A stretch of 64,000 nucleotides of DNA, taken from contig NZ_JACHGO010000006.1 of NCBI RefSeq assembly GCF_014202345.1, forward strand, positions 1 through 64,000, written 5' to 3'. Of the stretch, positions 30,832-39,211 are shown piece by piece. The DNA is from Desulfovibrio intestinalis (GTDB lineage Bacteria; Desulfobacterota; Desulfovibrionia; Desulfovibrionales; Desulfovibrionaceae). The notes under the pieces are model-generated. The model had not been told where the DNA came from and did no database searches. It saw only the letters and a list, made by a program, of their open reading frames with translations. Within the stretch, counting starts at the first letter, position 1, and the number at the start of each line of letters is the position of its first letter. A program made the translations under genes and the position numbers.

Positions 30832-30980
30832 AGCTGATAAGCTTTGAAATGCTAAACATTTATACGTTGTCAGTCTGCCGAAAGGCGTGCCTTTCGGCAG
30901 ACTTTACGCCGCGTGGCGGCGCGCTGCACTCTGGTGCAGCGTTAGAGCATTTAATATTTTTCAAAATTTAAATACTCTAA
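30832..30980. repeat. 149-bp multi-hairpin repeat element, copy A
   Basis: Aligns almost gap-free with copy B (40250-40397). Contains in order: AAATG-CATTT hairpin; a long stem GTCTGCCGAAAG / CTTTCGGCAGAC (30873-30902); CGCCGC-GCGGCG; GCTGCAC-GTGCAGC; and a terminal TTAGAG...CTCTAA hairpin (30942-30980). The first base pair of the long stem is G-C here but T-A in copy B, a compensatory change. It fills the aspS-def gap and has no coding potential. Confidence 0.85.
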
Positions 30981-31022
30981 CGAATGCCAGTCTCGGTTCC
31001 CGCCGGGACTCAAGGAAAAGAC

Positions 31023-31541
31023 ATGATTCTTGATATTGTTACCTATCCTGATCCGCGCCTCAAAGAGGTGTGCGAGCCTGTGGGTGAAGTGACGGACGAA
31101 ATCCGCCAGTTCGCTGCCGACATGCTCGAAACCATGTATGAAGCGCCCGGCGTGGGGCTTGCCGCCCCGCAGGTGGGCCGCAATATCCGCATGCTGGTTA
31201 TGGACCCTTCATCACAGAAGGATGAAAGAAACCCGCGTGTGCTCATTAATCCTGTGCTGACACTTTCTGGCGAGGAAGTTGTGAGCGAGCAGGAGGGCTG
31301 CCTTTCTGTGCCAATGAACTACCGTGCAGACGTAAAGCGCATGAGCAAGGTTCATCTGAAGGCCCAGGATCTGGACGGCAATGTCATTGAAGAAGATCTG
31401 GAAGAGTTTCCCGCCATTGTCATGCAGCATGAGTTCGATCACCTGGACGGTATTCTGTTTATCGACAAAATCAGCCGTCTGAGGCGCAGCCTGTATGACA
31501 GCAAGGTAAAAAAATGGCTCAAGAAAAAGACTGCCGAATAG
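31023..31541 (+). CDS. def: Peptide deformylase
   Basis: 172-aa metalloenzyme (Fe2+ in cells) removing the formyl group from nascent proteins. All three family motifs are intact: GVGLAAPQVG, EGCLS and QHEFDHLDG (HExxH metal site). The ATG at 31023 with AAGGAAAAG upstream begins MILDIVTYPDPRLKEV, the family N-terminus; the frame is open to 30984, where it would enter the repeat element. fmt starts inside its last 28 bases, so the pair is translationally coupled. Confidence 0.98.
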   Translation: MILDIVTYPDPRLKEVCEPVGEVTDEIRQFAADMLETMYEAPGVGLAAPQVGRNIRMLVMDPSSQKDERNPRVLINPVLTLSGEEVVSEQEGCLSVPMNYRADVKRMSKVHLKAQDLDGNVIEEDLEEFPAIVMQHEFDHLDGILFIDKISRLRRSLYDSKVKKWLKKKTAE

Positions 31542-32527
31542 TCTTTATGGGTACGCCGGACTTTGCAGCCGCCAGTTTGAAAAAGCTGGCGGCTTGGCCG
31601 CGTGCGGACATTGTAGCTGTTTATACGCAGCCCGACCGCCCGGCTGGGCGCGGGCACAAGCTGGCTATGTCTGCTGTAAAAAAGCTGGCGCTGGAACTGG
31701 GTATTCCCGTATATCAGCCAGCCAGTCTCAAGGGTGCCGAGGCGCAAGCCGAACTGGCGGCCCTGAAGGCTGACGTGCTGGCCGTGGCCGCCTATGGCCT
31801 GATTTTACCCGACGCAGTGCTTGCCATGCCGCGTTTTGGGGCCATCAACGTGCACGCTTCCATACTGCCGCGCTTGCGCGGGGCAGCGCCCATTCAGCGG
31901 GCGGTTATGGAAGGCTGGCAGCCTGAATCGCGGGCTGGCATATCCATTATGCAGATCGGCAGCAGGCTTGATGCCGGGCCTGTCTACGCTATGAGCGATA
32001 CGCTCATTGGCGAGCACACCTCTGGCACGTTGCACGACGCTCTGGCTGAAATGGGCGCAGACCTGCTGGAGAAAGTGCTGGACGATATCCTTGAGGGCAG
32101 GGCAGTGGCGGTGGAGCAGGACGAAAACCTTTCCACCCACGCCGCCAAAATCGGCAAGCAAGACGGTTTTGTGGACTGGACGCTCAGCGCCGCCCAGGTT
32201 CATGCACAAATTCGTGGTGTTACACCAAAGCCCGGTGCGCGTACGGTGCTGCATCTTGATGCCGCCGCCGGCTTTACCACGCAAATTTTGCCCCTCATTG
32301 TTTCACCTGGAACAATTGGCGAGTCCACTGCGGGTGAAAAGCCCGGCACCGTGCGTCACGACAGTAACGGACTTGGCGTGGCCTGTTCTGACCGCTGGTA
32401 TATGTTTGGCCTGGTGCGCCCCGAGGGCCGTAAGGATATGCCTGTGCGTGACCTGCTCAACGGCGGGTTGAAAAATCTGCCTGAGGGATTTTGTGGCACT
32501 GCCCGGCAGCCTGAAATTTCTGCATAG
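31514..32527 (+). CDS. fmt: Methionyl-tRNA formyltransferase
   Basis: 337-aa enzyme formylating initiator Met-tRNA with 10-formyl-THF. Signature: RIVFMGTPDFAA start, the formyl-transfer block NVHASILPRLRGAAPIQRAV (Asn/His/Asp site) and a C-terminal OB domain. Slightly longer than usual (310-320) through small C-terminal insertions. It overlaps def by 28 bases. A parS-like site lies inside it at 32299. Confidence 0.97.
   Translation: MAQEKDCRIVFMGTPDFAAASLKKLAAWPRADIVAVYTQPDRPAGRGHKLAMSAVKKLALELGIPVYQPASLKGAEAQAELAALKADVLAVAAYGLILPDAVLAMPRFGAINVHASILPRLRGAAPIQRAVMEGWQPESRAGISIMQIGSRLDAGPVYAMSDTLIGEHTSGTLHDALAEMGADLLEKVLDDILEGRAVAVEQDENLSTHAAKIGKQDGFVDWTLSAAQVHAQIRGVTPKPGARTVLHLDAAAGFTTQILPLIVSPGTIGESTAGEKPGTVRHDSNGLGVACSDRWYMFGLVRPEGRKDMPVRDLLNGGLKNLPEGFCGTARQPEISA
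32299..32314. promoter_or_regulatory. parS-like site inside fmt
   Basis: TGTTTCACCTGGAACA matches the parS consensus TGTTTCACGTGAAACA at 14 of 16 positions (differences at positions 9 and 12). It lies ~6.3 kb from the better parS at 38576. Possibly a weak secondary ParB site; chance is not excluded. Confidence 0.45.
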
Positions 32528-32936
32528 AATATTTTGGCCTGAAATTTTTGTGGGGCAGGAAGCCCATTGAAGTATTTCCTGTCTCACGCCCTATCTTGAA
32601 ACACACCTTCCAGTTTACATCCTTGCAGGGAGTTTCCTGACCTGATGTGGGGTTCTCAGAGCTGCTGCTTCAGTCATTCATTGTAGCAATTGTAGCAAAG
32701 GCAATCTGCTCTGGTTTGGCATACCTCGAACTGCTGACGGCTTGGTACGGTCTACATATACTGTCGGATTTTGGGCTGTTTTGGGCTTGTTTTTTCTCTT
32801 TTTTGGATCATCGTAAGGACTGACGGCTTTTGTTGCGCAGACGCCGCGTGAAGCGTAAAATTGGCTATGCGCCTTTTTTGCCCCTGGCCATGGCAGATAT
32901 TTGCATTTTTCTCCCGCCGTGATCTCATGAGGTTTC
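32528..32936. other. Intergenic gap between fmt and the DUF116 gene
   Basis: 409 bases. The open frames here lack ribosome sites and family likeness. A short direct repeat TTGTAGCAA is present near 32680-32700. A GTTTCATGAAAC palindrome at 32932-32943 overlaps the start codon of the next gene; it is two bases shorter than parS spacing. No terminator with a clear T-run was seen. Confidence 0.6.
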
Positions 32937-33812
32937 ATGAAACTGCGTAAATCTCCCTTTTCTCTTCCGCCAGAGCAGTACGGTGGGGCGCGTAAGCGCA
33001 TCTTCATCGGGCTTATGCTGGCATCGTGTCTGGTACTTTGTCTGGGTCTGACTGTATTTCTAATATTGCCTTGGTCGGACGCCCTAAATGGCGTGGTCTG
33101 GCTGGAACATCTGAGTATGGTCGTCGGGCTGGCATGCATTGCTGCGCTTATGTGGCTTTGCCTTATGCTGGTGTTTCATATCTATACTGGCAAGGCACTG
33201 CCCGGCGCGCGCAGTGTGCGCCATGTGACCATCCGTCTTTTTTTTCCGCTTATGGAGCTTCTGGCCAAATTCGTTGGCATTGACCGCAGCAAGGTACGGC
33301 GAAGCTTTATCAAGGTGAACAACGAGATGGTGCTTTCGCGCCGCAAGGTTGTGCAGCCTCATCAACTGCTGCTGCTTTTGCCGCACTGTGTCCAGCGCTC
33401 ATCGTGCCCGCACAGGCTCGTGCACAACGCTGACCATTGCCAGCGCTGCGGGCAGTGCCCGGTGGGCGCGCTGCTGGACCTGCGCGACAAGTACTGCATC
33501 AAGTTTGCTATAGCCACTGGCGGCACCATTGCGCGGCGCATTGTTGTGCAGAGCCGTCCTTCGTGCATTATTGCCGTTGCCTGCGAGCGTGATCTCACCT
33601 CCGGTATACAGGACAGTTATCCCCTGCCAGTGTTTGGTGTGCTGAACATGCGCCCCAACGGGCCGTGCCTCGACACCCTTGTTCCTATGGACGCGCTTGA
33701 AGATGTGATTCAGCTATTCCTTGGCATGATCGAGAGCCTGCCCGTGCGGCATGCATCGCTGGAAAAGATGTCTGACATTACAGGGCACAAAGACGAAAAG
33801 GGCAGAGCATGA
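32937..33812 (+). CDS. DUF116 membrane-associated Cys-rich protein
   Basis: 291-aa DUF116 family protein; the function of the family is not established. Two N-terminal hydrophobic segments (~22-47 and ~58-82) suggest membrane attachment. The rest is cytosolic with Cys clusters (LLPHCVQRSSCPHRLVH, HCQRCGQCPVGAL) that look like metal or Fe-S ligands, then a CIIAVACERDL segment typical of the family. The start has GAGG 6 bases before the ATG at 32937. The stop overlaps the start of the rRNA methyltransferase gene (ATGA), so the two are coupled; the family is often found next to fmt/rsmB, which hints at a translation-related role. Confidence 0.9.
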   Translation: MKLRKSPFSLPPEQYGGARKRIFIGLMLASCLVLCLGLTVFLILPWSDALNGVVWLEHLSMVVGLACIAALMWLCLMLVFHIYTGKALPGARSVRHVTIRLFFPLMELLAKFVGIDRSKVRRSFIKVNNEMVLSRRKVVQPHQLLLLLPHCVQRSSCPHRLVHNADHCQRCGQCPVGALLDLRDKYCIKFAIATGGTIARRIVVQSRPSCIIAVACERDLTSGIQDSYPLPVFGVLNMRPNGPCLDTLVPMDALEDVIQLFLGMIESLPVRHASLEKMSDITGHKDEKGRA

Positions 33813-35500
33813 GCAAGGCGTTCAAGCAGCGGGATTTTCAATTACGTGGTTTGCCTTTCAATGGACGCACGGCAGCCCTGCGCGCCTTGCTGCTGACAGA
33901 TCAGGGGCAAAGCGCACAGCAGGCTTTGGCGTCTGTGCTGGATGCTAGGGCAGAGAGCAAGCGTGAATCGTCTTCAAAAGATACGGCGGGGCAGGCAGGC
34001 TTGTCTGCTCAAGACCGGGCGCTTTGCACAGAGCTTGTGTACGGTTGCCTGCGCACCGAGATTCGTCTGGATTACATTTTGTCTACGGTACTTCGCCGCC
34101 CGCAGGATTTGCCCCGGCCCATGCGGCTTATTCTTGCCATTGCCGTGTATGGCCTGATGTTTCAGGACAAAGTTCCTGCTCATGCCGTCATTAATGAAGC
34201 AGTGGATCAGGTCAGACGGCTTTTTGGCCAAGGGCTGTCGCGTGTTGCCAATGGCGCATTGCGCTCCTTGCAGCGCGCAGAGCAACAGCCTTTGCAGCAG
34301 GCCTTTTATGCAGCGAAAAACAAGGGGAGTAAAACGCAGCTATCCGATGCAAGCAGCCAGAGCTTTTCTGCTCAATGTTTTTTTTATTCCGTGCCCTTGT
34401 GGATAGGAAACATGTGGCGAAAAGCCTATGGCGAGCAAGCAGCCGTGGCTTTGCTGCAACGCTCCTTTGAGCGGCCATATTCCGCATTGCGGATAAACGC
34501 TGGGCATCCCAGGGCGCGAGAATTGTACGACGCATTAGCCCGTAGTGCAGATTTTTTTGCTGCCGAAAATGCGGCGGTTTCTGCTTCAGTCAAAGATTTG
34601 CCTGCCCGCGAAGCGCAGGGTGCGGATTGTAAGCCCTGTGCAGGAGAAGACGCACGCGCGGGCTCAGGAACGGCTATAGGTGCGAATTCGGAAGGGCGTC
34701 AGTATTCTTCTGGTGGTGCGGCAGAACCTGCTGACTCTTACGTTGTGTCTGGTGTTGCGACGGGCGCTGCGCCACGTGTTGCGCCGGGCGCGCCATTGCC
34801 GGACGGCAATTATGCTGCCCCAGTCAAAATAGGCCAATGGGGCCTTGCCTTTGCGGCAGGGCAAATGCCACGAGAAGCTCTCGGCTTTGACTTGCGTCAT
34901 TGGTTGTCGCAAGGGGCGTTGAGCTGGCAGTCGGCTGGTTCGCAAGTGGCCTTGCTCGAGCTTGGCCTCGACGCGTGGCGGGAGCCTGTGTGGGATGCCT
35001 GCGCGGGGTACGGCGGCAAGAGTATGGCGCTTATGGAGTGGGGCGTGCCTGTAGGCTTGTGTACAGACCGCTCTATGGGCAGGTTGCGCGGTTTGCCTGC
35101 TCAATGCGCGACCCTGAAGCTGCCGCAGCCTGCCATTTGCATTGCTGACGCCACCCAACCGCCAGTGAGGCAATGGCACGGGCATATTCTGGTTGATGCG
35201 CCGTGTTCAGGCCTTGGCGTACTGGCGCGCAGGCCGGATATTCGCAGACGTGAACCACAACATCTTGCTGAACTTGAAGTGTTGCAACGTGCAATGCTGT
35301 GCAGGTTAGCGGCTATGCTGCAGCCCGGCAGGGAACTTGCCTATATTACCTGCACTTTGAACCCCGCTGAAAATGAAAAAGCAGTAGAGTATCTTACCGA
35401 AAAAAATAGTAAAATTAAAGTTGTTCGCCAATGGCAAACGAGCCACACGCACCCGTGGCTTGAAGGAATGTACGGGGCCTTGCTACGAAATGAAGGCTGA
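33809..35500 (+). CDS. rsmB: RsmB-type 16S rRNA (cytosine-C5) methyltransferase
   Basis: 563-aa protein with an N-terminal NusB-like RNA-binding domain (~20-170, LDYILSTVLRRPQDLPRPMRLILAIAVYGL) and a C-terminal SAM-dependent methyltransferase. Catalytic signatures are DAPCSGLGVLARRPDIR and YITCTLNPAENE (the nucleophilic Cys is in the TC motif). Family members are ~430-450 aa; the excess is a low-complexity Ala/Gly/Ser insert at about residues 255-335 between the RNA-binding linker and the SAM domain. RsmB modifies C967 of 16S rRNA in E. coli. It follows fmt and DUF116, matching the frequent def-fmt-rsmB grouping. Confidence 0.9.
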   Translation: MSKAFKQRDFQLRGLPFNGRTAALRALLLTDQGQSAQQALASVLDARAESKRESSSKDTAGQAGLSAQDRALCTELVYGCLRTEIRLDYILSTVLRRPQDLPRPMRLILAIAVYGLMFQDKVPAHAVINEAVDQVRRLFGQGLSRVANGALRSLQRAEQQPLQQAFYAAKNKGSKTQLSDASSQSFSAQCFFYSVPLWIGNMWRKAYGEQAAVALLQRSFERPYSALRINAGHPRARELYDALARSADFFAAENAAVSASVKDLPAREAQGADCKPCAGEDARAGSGTAIGANSEGRQYSSGGAAEPADSYVVSGVATGAAPRVAPGAPLPDGNYAAPVKIGQWGLAFAAGQMPREALGFDLRHWLSQGALSWQSAGSQVALLELGLDAWREPVWDACAGYGGKSMALMEWGVPVGLCTDRSMGRLRGLPAQCATLKLPQPAICIADATQPPVRQWHGHILVDAPCSGLGVLARRPDIRRREPQHLAELEVLQRAMLCRLAAMLQPGRELAYITCTLNPAENEKAVEYLTEKNSKIKVVRQWQTSHTHPWLEGMYGALLRNEG

Positions 35501-35553
35501 TTTTTGCCCTATGCAGGCATGTTGAAGTACTTCAGAGCGGAAAATTGGGGCCA

Positions 35554-35588
35554 AAAAAAGCTGGATCGCATTGCGACCCAGCTTTTTT
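35554..35588. terminator. Bidirectional terminator between rsmB and parB
   Basis: 11-bp perfect stem (AAAAAAGCTGG / CCAGCTTTTTT) with an inner TCGCA/TGCGA pairing. Flanked by A and T runs, so it can end both the plus-strand rsmB unit and the minus-strand parB transcript. Confidence 0.88.
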
Positions 35589-35744
35589 ATTGATTCTGTC
35601 CCACTGGCCTTGCTTTTTTTGTTATTCCGCAATCAAAATTGGGGATTCAATTGTCGGCTGCGCCAGCTTATTTTATCGCAGGAGCTATTTGTTTGGCCAA
35701 AAGTGCCGCAGCAGCCGTTTCAATTTTTTAATTTGTTCGGGCTA

Positions 35745-36668
35745 TTATTCGCTTGTAAGGACAAGCCCGAATTTTTCCAGCAAGGCGTCCAGTTCTTCTT
35801 TGCTGCTATAGTTAAGCGCAATGCGACCAGCGTTCTCATCGCCACTTATTTTGGCGGCGCATCCCAAAGTGGTGCTCAGGCTTTTTTGTAATACTTTGAA
35901 TGCCGGACTCTTTTTGCGGGAAATTCTTTGGTTTACGGGCTTCGCCGTTGGCTTTTCTTCTTGTTGCGGATTCTGCCAGGGCAGAGTGGAGTTGCCGCGC
36001 CAGTACGCGGCTGCTTCCTCGGCTTCGCGCACGGTCATATTGTGGCTCTGGATGCGCAGGCGCAAAGCTTCGGCGGCGTCTGTGCCGTCAATGCCAAGCA
36101 GGCATCTGGCGTGTCCGGCGCTTATGCGGCCTGCTTGCAGGTCATCCCTGGCATCAGTACTCAGTTGCAGCAAGCGCAATGCGTTGGCCACAGCCGGGCG
36201 GCTTTTGCCCAGACGTGAGGCCAGTTCTTCCTGCGTAAGGTCCAGCGCTTCGCGCAACGCTTGCAGCGCTTCGGCTTCTTCGATGGGGTTAAGATCTTCG
36301 CGCTGAAGGTTTTCAATAAGCGCGGCAGCCATAACCTCTTTGTCCGTCAACTGGCGGATGTAAACGGGCACTTGGGTCAGCCCGGCAATTTGCGCGGCCC
36401 GCCAGCGGCGTTCACCTGCCACAATCTGATAGTTTCCGTCACCGGGAAGGGGGCGCACCAGCAAGGGCTGTATGATGCCCTGAGACTTGATGGAGGCCGC
36501 AAGTTCGCGCAATGCGTCTTCGTCAAAATGACGGCGGGGCTGACCGGGATTGGGCTTCAAAGAGGAAAGGGGCAGGGTGGAGGTTGAGGTTTCCTCTTGC
36601 TGTTGCGGTTCGGAACCGCCAAAAAGCGCGTCCAACCCTCTGCCAAGTCCTTTCTTGTTGCCGCTCAT
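35745..36668 (-). CDS. parB: Chromosome-partitioning protein ParB
   Basis: 307-aa centromere-binding CTPase that loads at parS and spreads along DNA. N-terminus GLGRGLDALFGG (ParA-stimulating motif), ParB/Srx CTP-binding motifs (QPRRHFDEDALRELAASIKSQGIIQPLLVRP; GERRWRAAQIAGL), then an HTH (TQEELASRLGKSRPAVANALRLL) and a C-terminal dimer domain. Length is typical. Unusually it is not directly adjacent to parA: a plus-strand gene lies between them. Confidence 0.97.
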   Translation of the reverse strand: MSGNKKGLGRGLDALFGGSEPQQQEETSTSTLPLSSLKPNPGQPRRHFDEDALRELAASIKSQGIIQPLLVRPLPGDGNYQIVAGERRWRAAQIAGLTQVPVYIRQLTDKEVMAAALIENLQREDLNPIEEAEALQALREALDLTQEELASRLGKSRPAVANALRLLQLSTDARDDLQAGRISAGHARCLLGIDGTDAAEALRLRIQSHNMTVREAEEAAAYWRGNSTLPWQNPQQEEKPTAKPVNQRISRKKSPAFKVLQKSLSTTLGCAAKISGDENAGRIALNYSSKEELDALLEKFGLVLTSE

Positions 36669-37046
36669 AATATCACCTCATATTTTCTTGTGCCTGCGTA
36701 GCAGCCACTATATTAACTAACGTGTCAGCGTGTTGAGTAAAACGCGTTGCTCAGGGGCAAGTGGCTTGATCTATGCTGTCTTCCCACGCCTTTGCGCAGG
36801 GGATTTGGGGCCACATGCAGTGCTTCTGGCGGCACCTGGCGCACTGGCAGCAGCGTTAAATAAATGCTTCCATTGCAGCATTTTGGCTGTACCTGCCTTG
36901 ACAAGGCGGTCTGTGCGCGTCACGGTGCTGGCACCTATACCTGTAAATTCCCGGCCGCCAGACATGCTTTCGGGATGAGCGGGCCAGCAGCGTACCCACT
37001 TCAAATTACTGCAACACGCTGCTGACTAAGAAAAAGGACACGCCAA
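36669..37046. other. Gap between parB and the zinc-ribbon gene
   Basis: 378 bases holding the divergent promoters. Open frames on both strands here (36730-36978 plus, 36771-37004 minus) have no family likeness or ribosome site and are not called. No parS was found. Confidence 0.5.
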
Positions 37047-37451
37047 ATGTTTGATCATCCTGAAGTACGCTATCTTACTGATGCCAAGGGCAATGTTGAG
37101 TCTGTGCAGCTATCGCTGAAGCTTTGGCAGCTGATCGAACCCAAGATCCATGCCCAGCTGAAAGCCAGTGAAGCCCCGACACCGCTGGTTCAGGCTGCTG
37201 GCCCCTTGAAAAGTTTTGAGCAGTTACTGCAGTTCTGGGATTTCAAATACCCCTATTCCCCTGCTGTAGATTGCCCCTATTGCGGCGCTAAAACTGCCGA
37301 TTGGCGCTCCGACGCTGAGCAGCCTTTTATTTTGACCAATGCCAATATTGGCGGCCTGCTTGTATTTCTTTGCAAGGGCTGTGGCACAACCGTTCGTCAG
37401 AAGCATTTTCGCGACCATATGGCGGTGGAGCACAGCACCCCCAAGGGGTAA
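37047..37451 (+). CDS. Zinc-ribbon protein of unknown function between parA and parB
   Basis: 134 aa. The N-terminal ~45 residues (YLTDAKGNVESVQLSLKLWQLIEPKI) have the beta-hairpin-plus-helix pattern seen at the start of many Phd/RelB-like antitoxin or prevent-host-death domains. The C-terminal half holds CPYC and CKGC pairs ~38 residues apart, followed by His residues (HFRDHMAVEH), so it probably binds one zinc. I do not recognise a named family. It is oriented opposite to parA and parB and lies between them. The start has AAAAAGGA 9 bases upstream. A regulatory or DNA-linked role is only a guess from the setting. Confidence 0.75.
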   Translation: MFDHPEVRYLTDAKGNVESVQLSLKLWQLIEPKIHAQLKASEAPTPLVQAAGPLKSFEQLLQFWDFKYPYSPAVDCPYCGAKTADWRSDAEQPFILTNANIGGLLVFLCKGCGTTVRQKHFRDHMAVEHSTPKG

Positions 37452-37640
37452 CGTAGCGCGGTTTTTTCAGGCCCGGTGCCCCTCGCCCGCGGCCCGGCGC
37501 TGGTGTGTTGCGCCCCTGTGTTCTTGCCATTCCCATTGCGGTTGCTTCGCGCCTGCTCCTCGCATTATAGCGCTTTTATGATGGGGTAGAGCAGGGTGGC
37601 AACAGTGTGCCAGTAAGGGACAGCAGGGCATTGAAAAAAC

Positions 37641-37686
37641 AGCCCGGCACGCCTTTGTCTTCCTTAAGGCACCGCGCCGCCGGGCT
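37641..37686 (-). terminator. Terminator of parA
   Basis: 8-bp core stem (AGCCCGGC / GCCGGGCT) with further pairing inside; on the minus strand followed by GTTTTTTC. It starts 11 bases past the parA stop. The plus side also carries TTTTT, so it may serve the converging zinc-ribbon gene as well. Confidence 0.85.
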
Positions 37687-37696
37687 TTTTAAGTAT

Positions 37697-38482
37697 CTAC
37701 TGCAGCACGGCTTTTTTTGAAGGACGACGCAGAACAACTTCCTTTGAAAGTCCAAGGTAAGCTTCCGCGCCTTTAGATTTAATGTCGTAATGGATGATCG
37801 ACTTGCCGTGGCTGGGCGCTTCAGACAACCGCACGTTGCGGGGAATGACCGTTTCAAAAAGATGGTCGGGAAAGCAGCGGCGCACTTCGTTTTTGACTTC
37901 GCGCGTCAGGCGGTTGCGGGTGTCGTACATTGTCAGCACAACGCCCAGCAGGGAAAGCTCGGGGTTAAGCCGTTTTTTTACCTGCTCGTAGGTCTGCAAA
38001 AGTTTTACAATGCCTTCCAGCGCGAAAAATTCGCACTGTAGGGGAATAAGCAGCTCGCGCGAGGCGCACAGCGCGTTCAGCGTCAGCAGCCCCAGTGAAG
38101 GCGGGCAGTCGAGGATGATGTATTCGTAGTCTTTTTGAACAGACTTGAGGCACTCGTCCAGAAAAAACTCACGGGCCATTTTGTCCACGAGTTCCAGTTC
38201 CACGGCAACCAGGTTGGTGCTGGCGGGCAAAATATCCAAAAAGGGAGACCGGCTTTTTGCGATGTTTTGGCGCACCTGCTCCGGTTCATAAAAGGTGCTG
38301 TACAGGTCGCCGTGCAGGTTTTCTTGCTGCAACCCGATGCCGCTTGTGCTGTTGGCCTGTGGGTCACAATCCACCAAGAGCACTTTTTTTTCCATAACGG
38401 CCAGTGCAGCTGACAAGTTGATGGCCGTGGTGGTTTTTCCAACTCCGCCCTTTTGGTTGGCAATGGATATAATGCGAGCCAT
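37697..38482 (-). CDS. parA: Chromosome-partitioning ATPase ParA
   Basis: 261-aa Walker-type ATPase of the ParA/Soj family that binds DNA nonspecifically and moves ParB-parS complexes. The deviant Walker A is intact (ANQKGGVGKTTTAINLSAALA), with DCDPQANSTSG and the ...IILDCPPSLGLLTLNAL block. Short N-terminus, so it is the chromosomal Soj type without an autoregulatory HTH. parS lies 94 bases upstream of its start, so ParB may affect its expression. Confidence 0.97.
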   Translation of the reverse strand: MARIISIANQKGGVGKTTTAINLSAALAVMEKKVLLVDCDPQANSTSGIGLQQENLHGDLYSTFYEPEQVRQNIAKSRSPFLDILPASTNLVAVELELVDKMAREFFLDECLKSVQKDYEYIILDCPPSLGLLTLNALCASRELLIPLQCEFFALEGIVKLLQTYEQVKKRLNPELSLLGVVLTMYDTRNRLTREVKNEVRRCFPDHLFETVIPRNVRLSEAPSHGKSIIHYDIKSKGAEAYLGLSKEVVLRRPSKKAVLQ

Positions 38483-38575
38483 AATTGCCTCCCGCCCAAA
38501 AGGGCAGTGGTGTAAATTTGCTAATCGCCTCGGTAATAACCGGGATAATCAAGCGGTGCAGTTCAGTTTTTGGCG

Positions 38576-38591
38576 TGTTTCACATGAAACA
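38576..38591. promoter_or_regulatory. parS centromere site
   Basis: TGTTTCACATGAAACA differs from the near-universal parS 16-mer by a single base (A for G at position 9) and lies in the parA upstream region, ~21 kb from the probable origin. This is the expected ParB loading site. Confidence 0.93.
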
Positions 38592-38781
38592 TTTGCCAAA
38601 AAATTGAAACAATGCACTTTGAAGGTTGTAAAAGAGAGCACAGTTACCGTCAAGCTGTAAAAAATTTGTAGTGAATAAATACGAAAAAAATCGCGAAAAT
38701 ATGCAGTTGACGCTTGCCCGCCCGTCCTGTTGCGGGCTAAAATCTGTAGCAAGCAAGTTAGAATTTAATGGTGGAGCGCAT

Positions 38782-39189
38782 ATGGGGTGTAAAAACATTC
38801 TTCTGGTTGATGACGAAGAGGAAGTAACTCGTATTCTGGCGAAACGACTGGGACGCAGAGGGTACACCTGCGCCACGGCAGCCAATGGTCAACTGGCCTT
38901 GGAAGCCATGAGCCAAGAGGCTTACCAGATAGTTATTATGGACGTGAAAATGCCGGTTATGGATGGCATGAGCGCCCTGCAAAAAATTCATCAACACTGG
39001 CCCGCAACTCAGGTGATATTGCTTTCTGGTCATGCTGACATGCAGCTGGCAGTTCAGGCCATGAGTGACGGGGCCTTTGGCTATTTGATGAAACCAGTGG
39101 ACCTCGACGAATTGCTTTTTAAAATTGAAGATGCCGCAACTCAGTGCCGTCTTGAGGCGGAACAGGGCAGTGGAAATAATCCGTCTTAA
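38782..39189 (+). CDS. Single-domain CheY-like response regulator
   Basis: 135 aa, a receiver domain only. Start at 38782 with GGAG upstream gives MGCKNILLVDDEEEV; the upstream open stretch is not receiver-like. Phosphorylation pocket residues are present: DD near residue 11, the acceptor Asp in VIMDVKMPVMDG (~54), Ser in ILLSGHA and Lys in MKPVDLDEL. No output domain follows, so it must act by protein contact or as a phosphorelay intermediate. No histidine kinase is near. It ends 22 bases before the DsbA-like gene and is probably co-transcribed with it. Confidence 0.9.
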   Translation: MGCKNILLVDDEEEVTRILAKRLGRRGYTCATAANGQLALEAMSQEAYQIVIMDVKMPVMDGMSALQKIHQHWPATQVILLSGHADMQLAVQAMSDGAFGYLMKPVDLDELLFKIEDAATQCRLEAEQGSGNNPS

Positions 39190-39211
39190 TGGACGCAGAC
39201 AGGAACGTTGT

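Noticed and set aside
36730..37004. Small genes on either strand upstream of parB
   Set aside because: No ribosome sites, odd composition and mutual overlap; more likely a promoter region.
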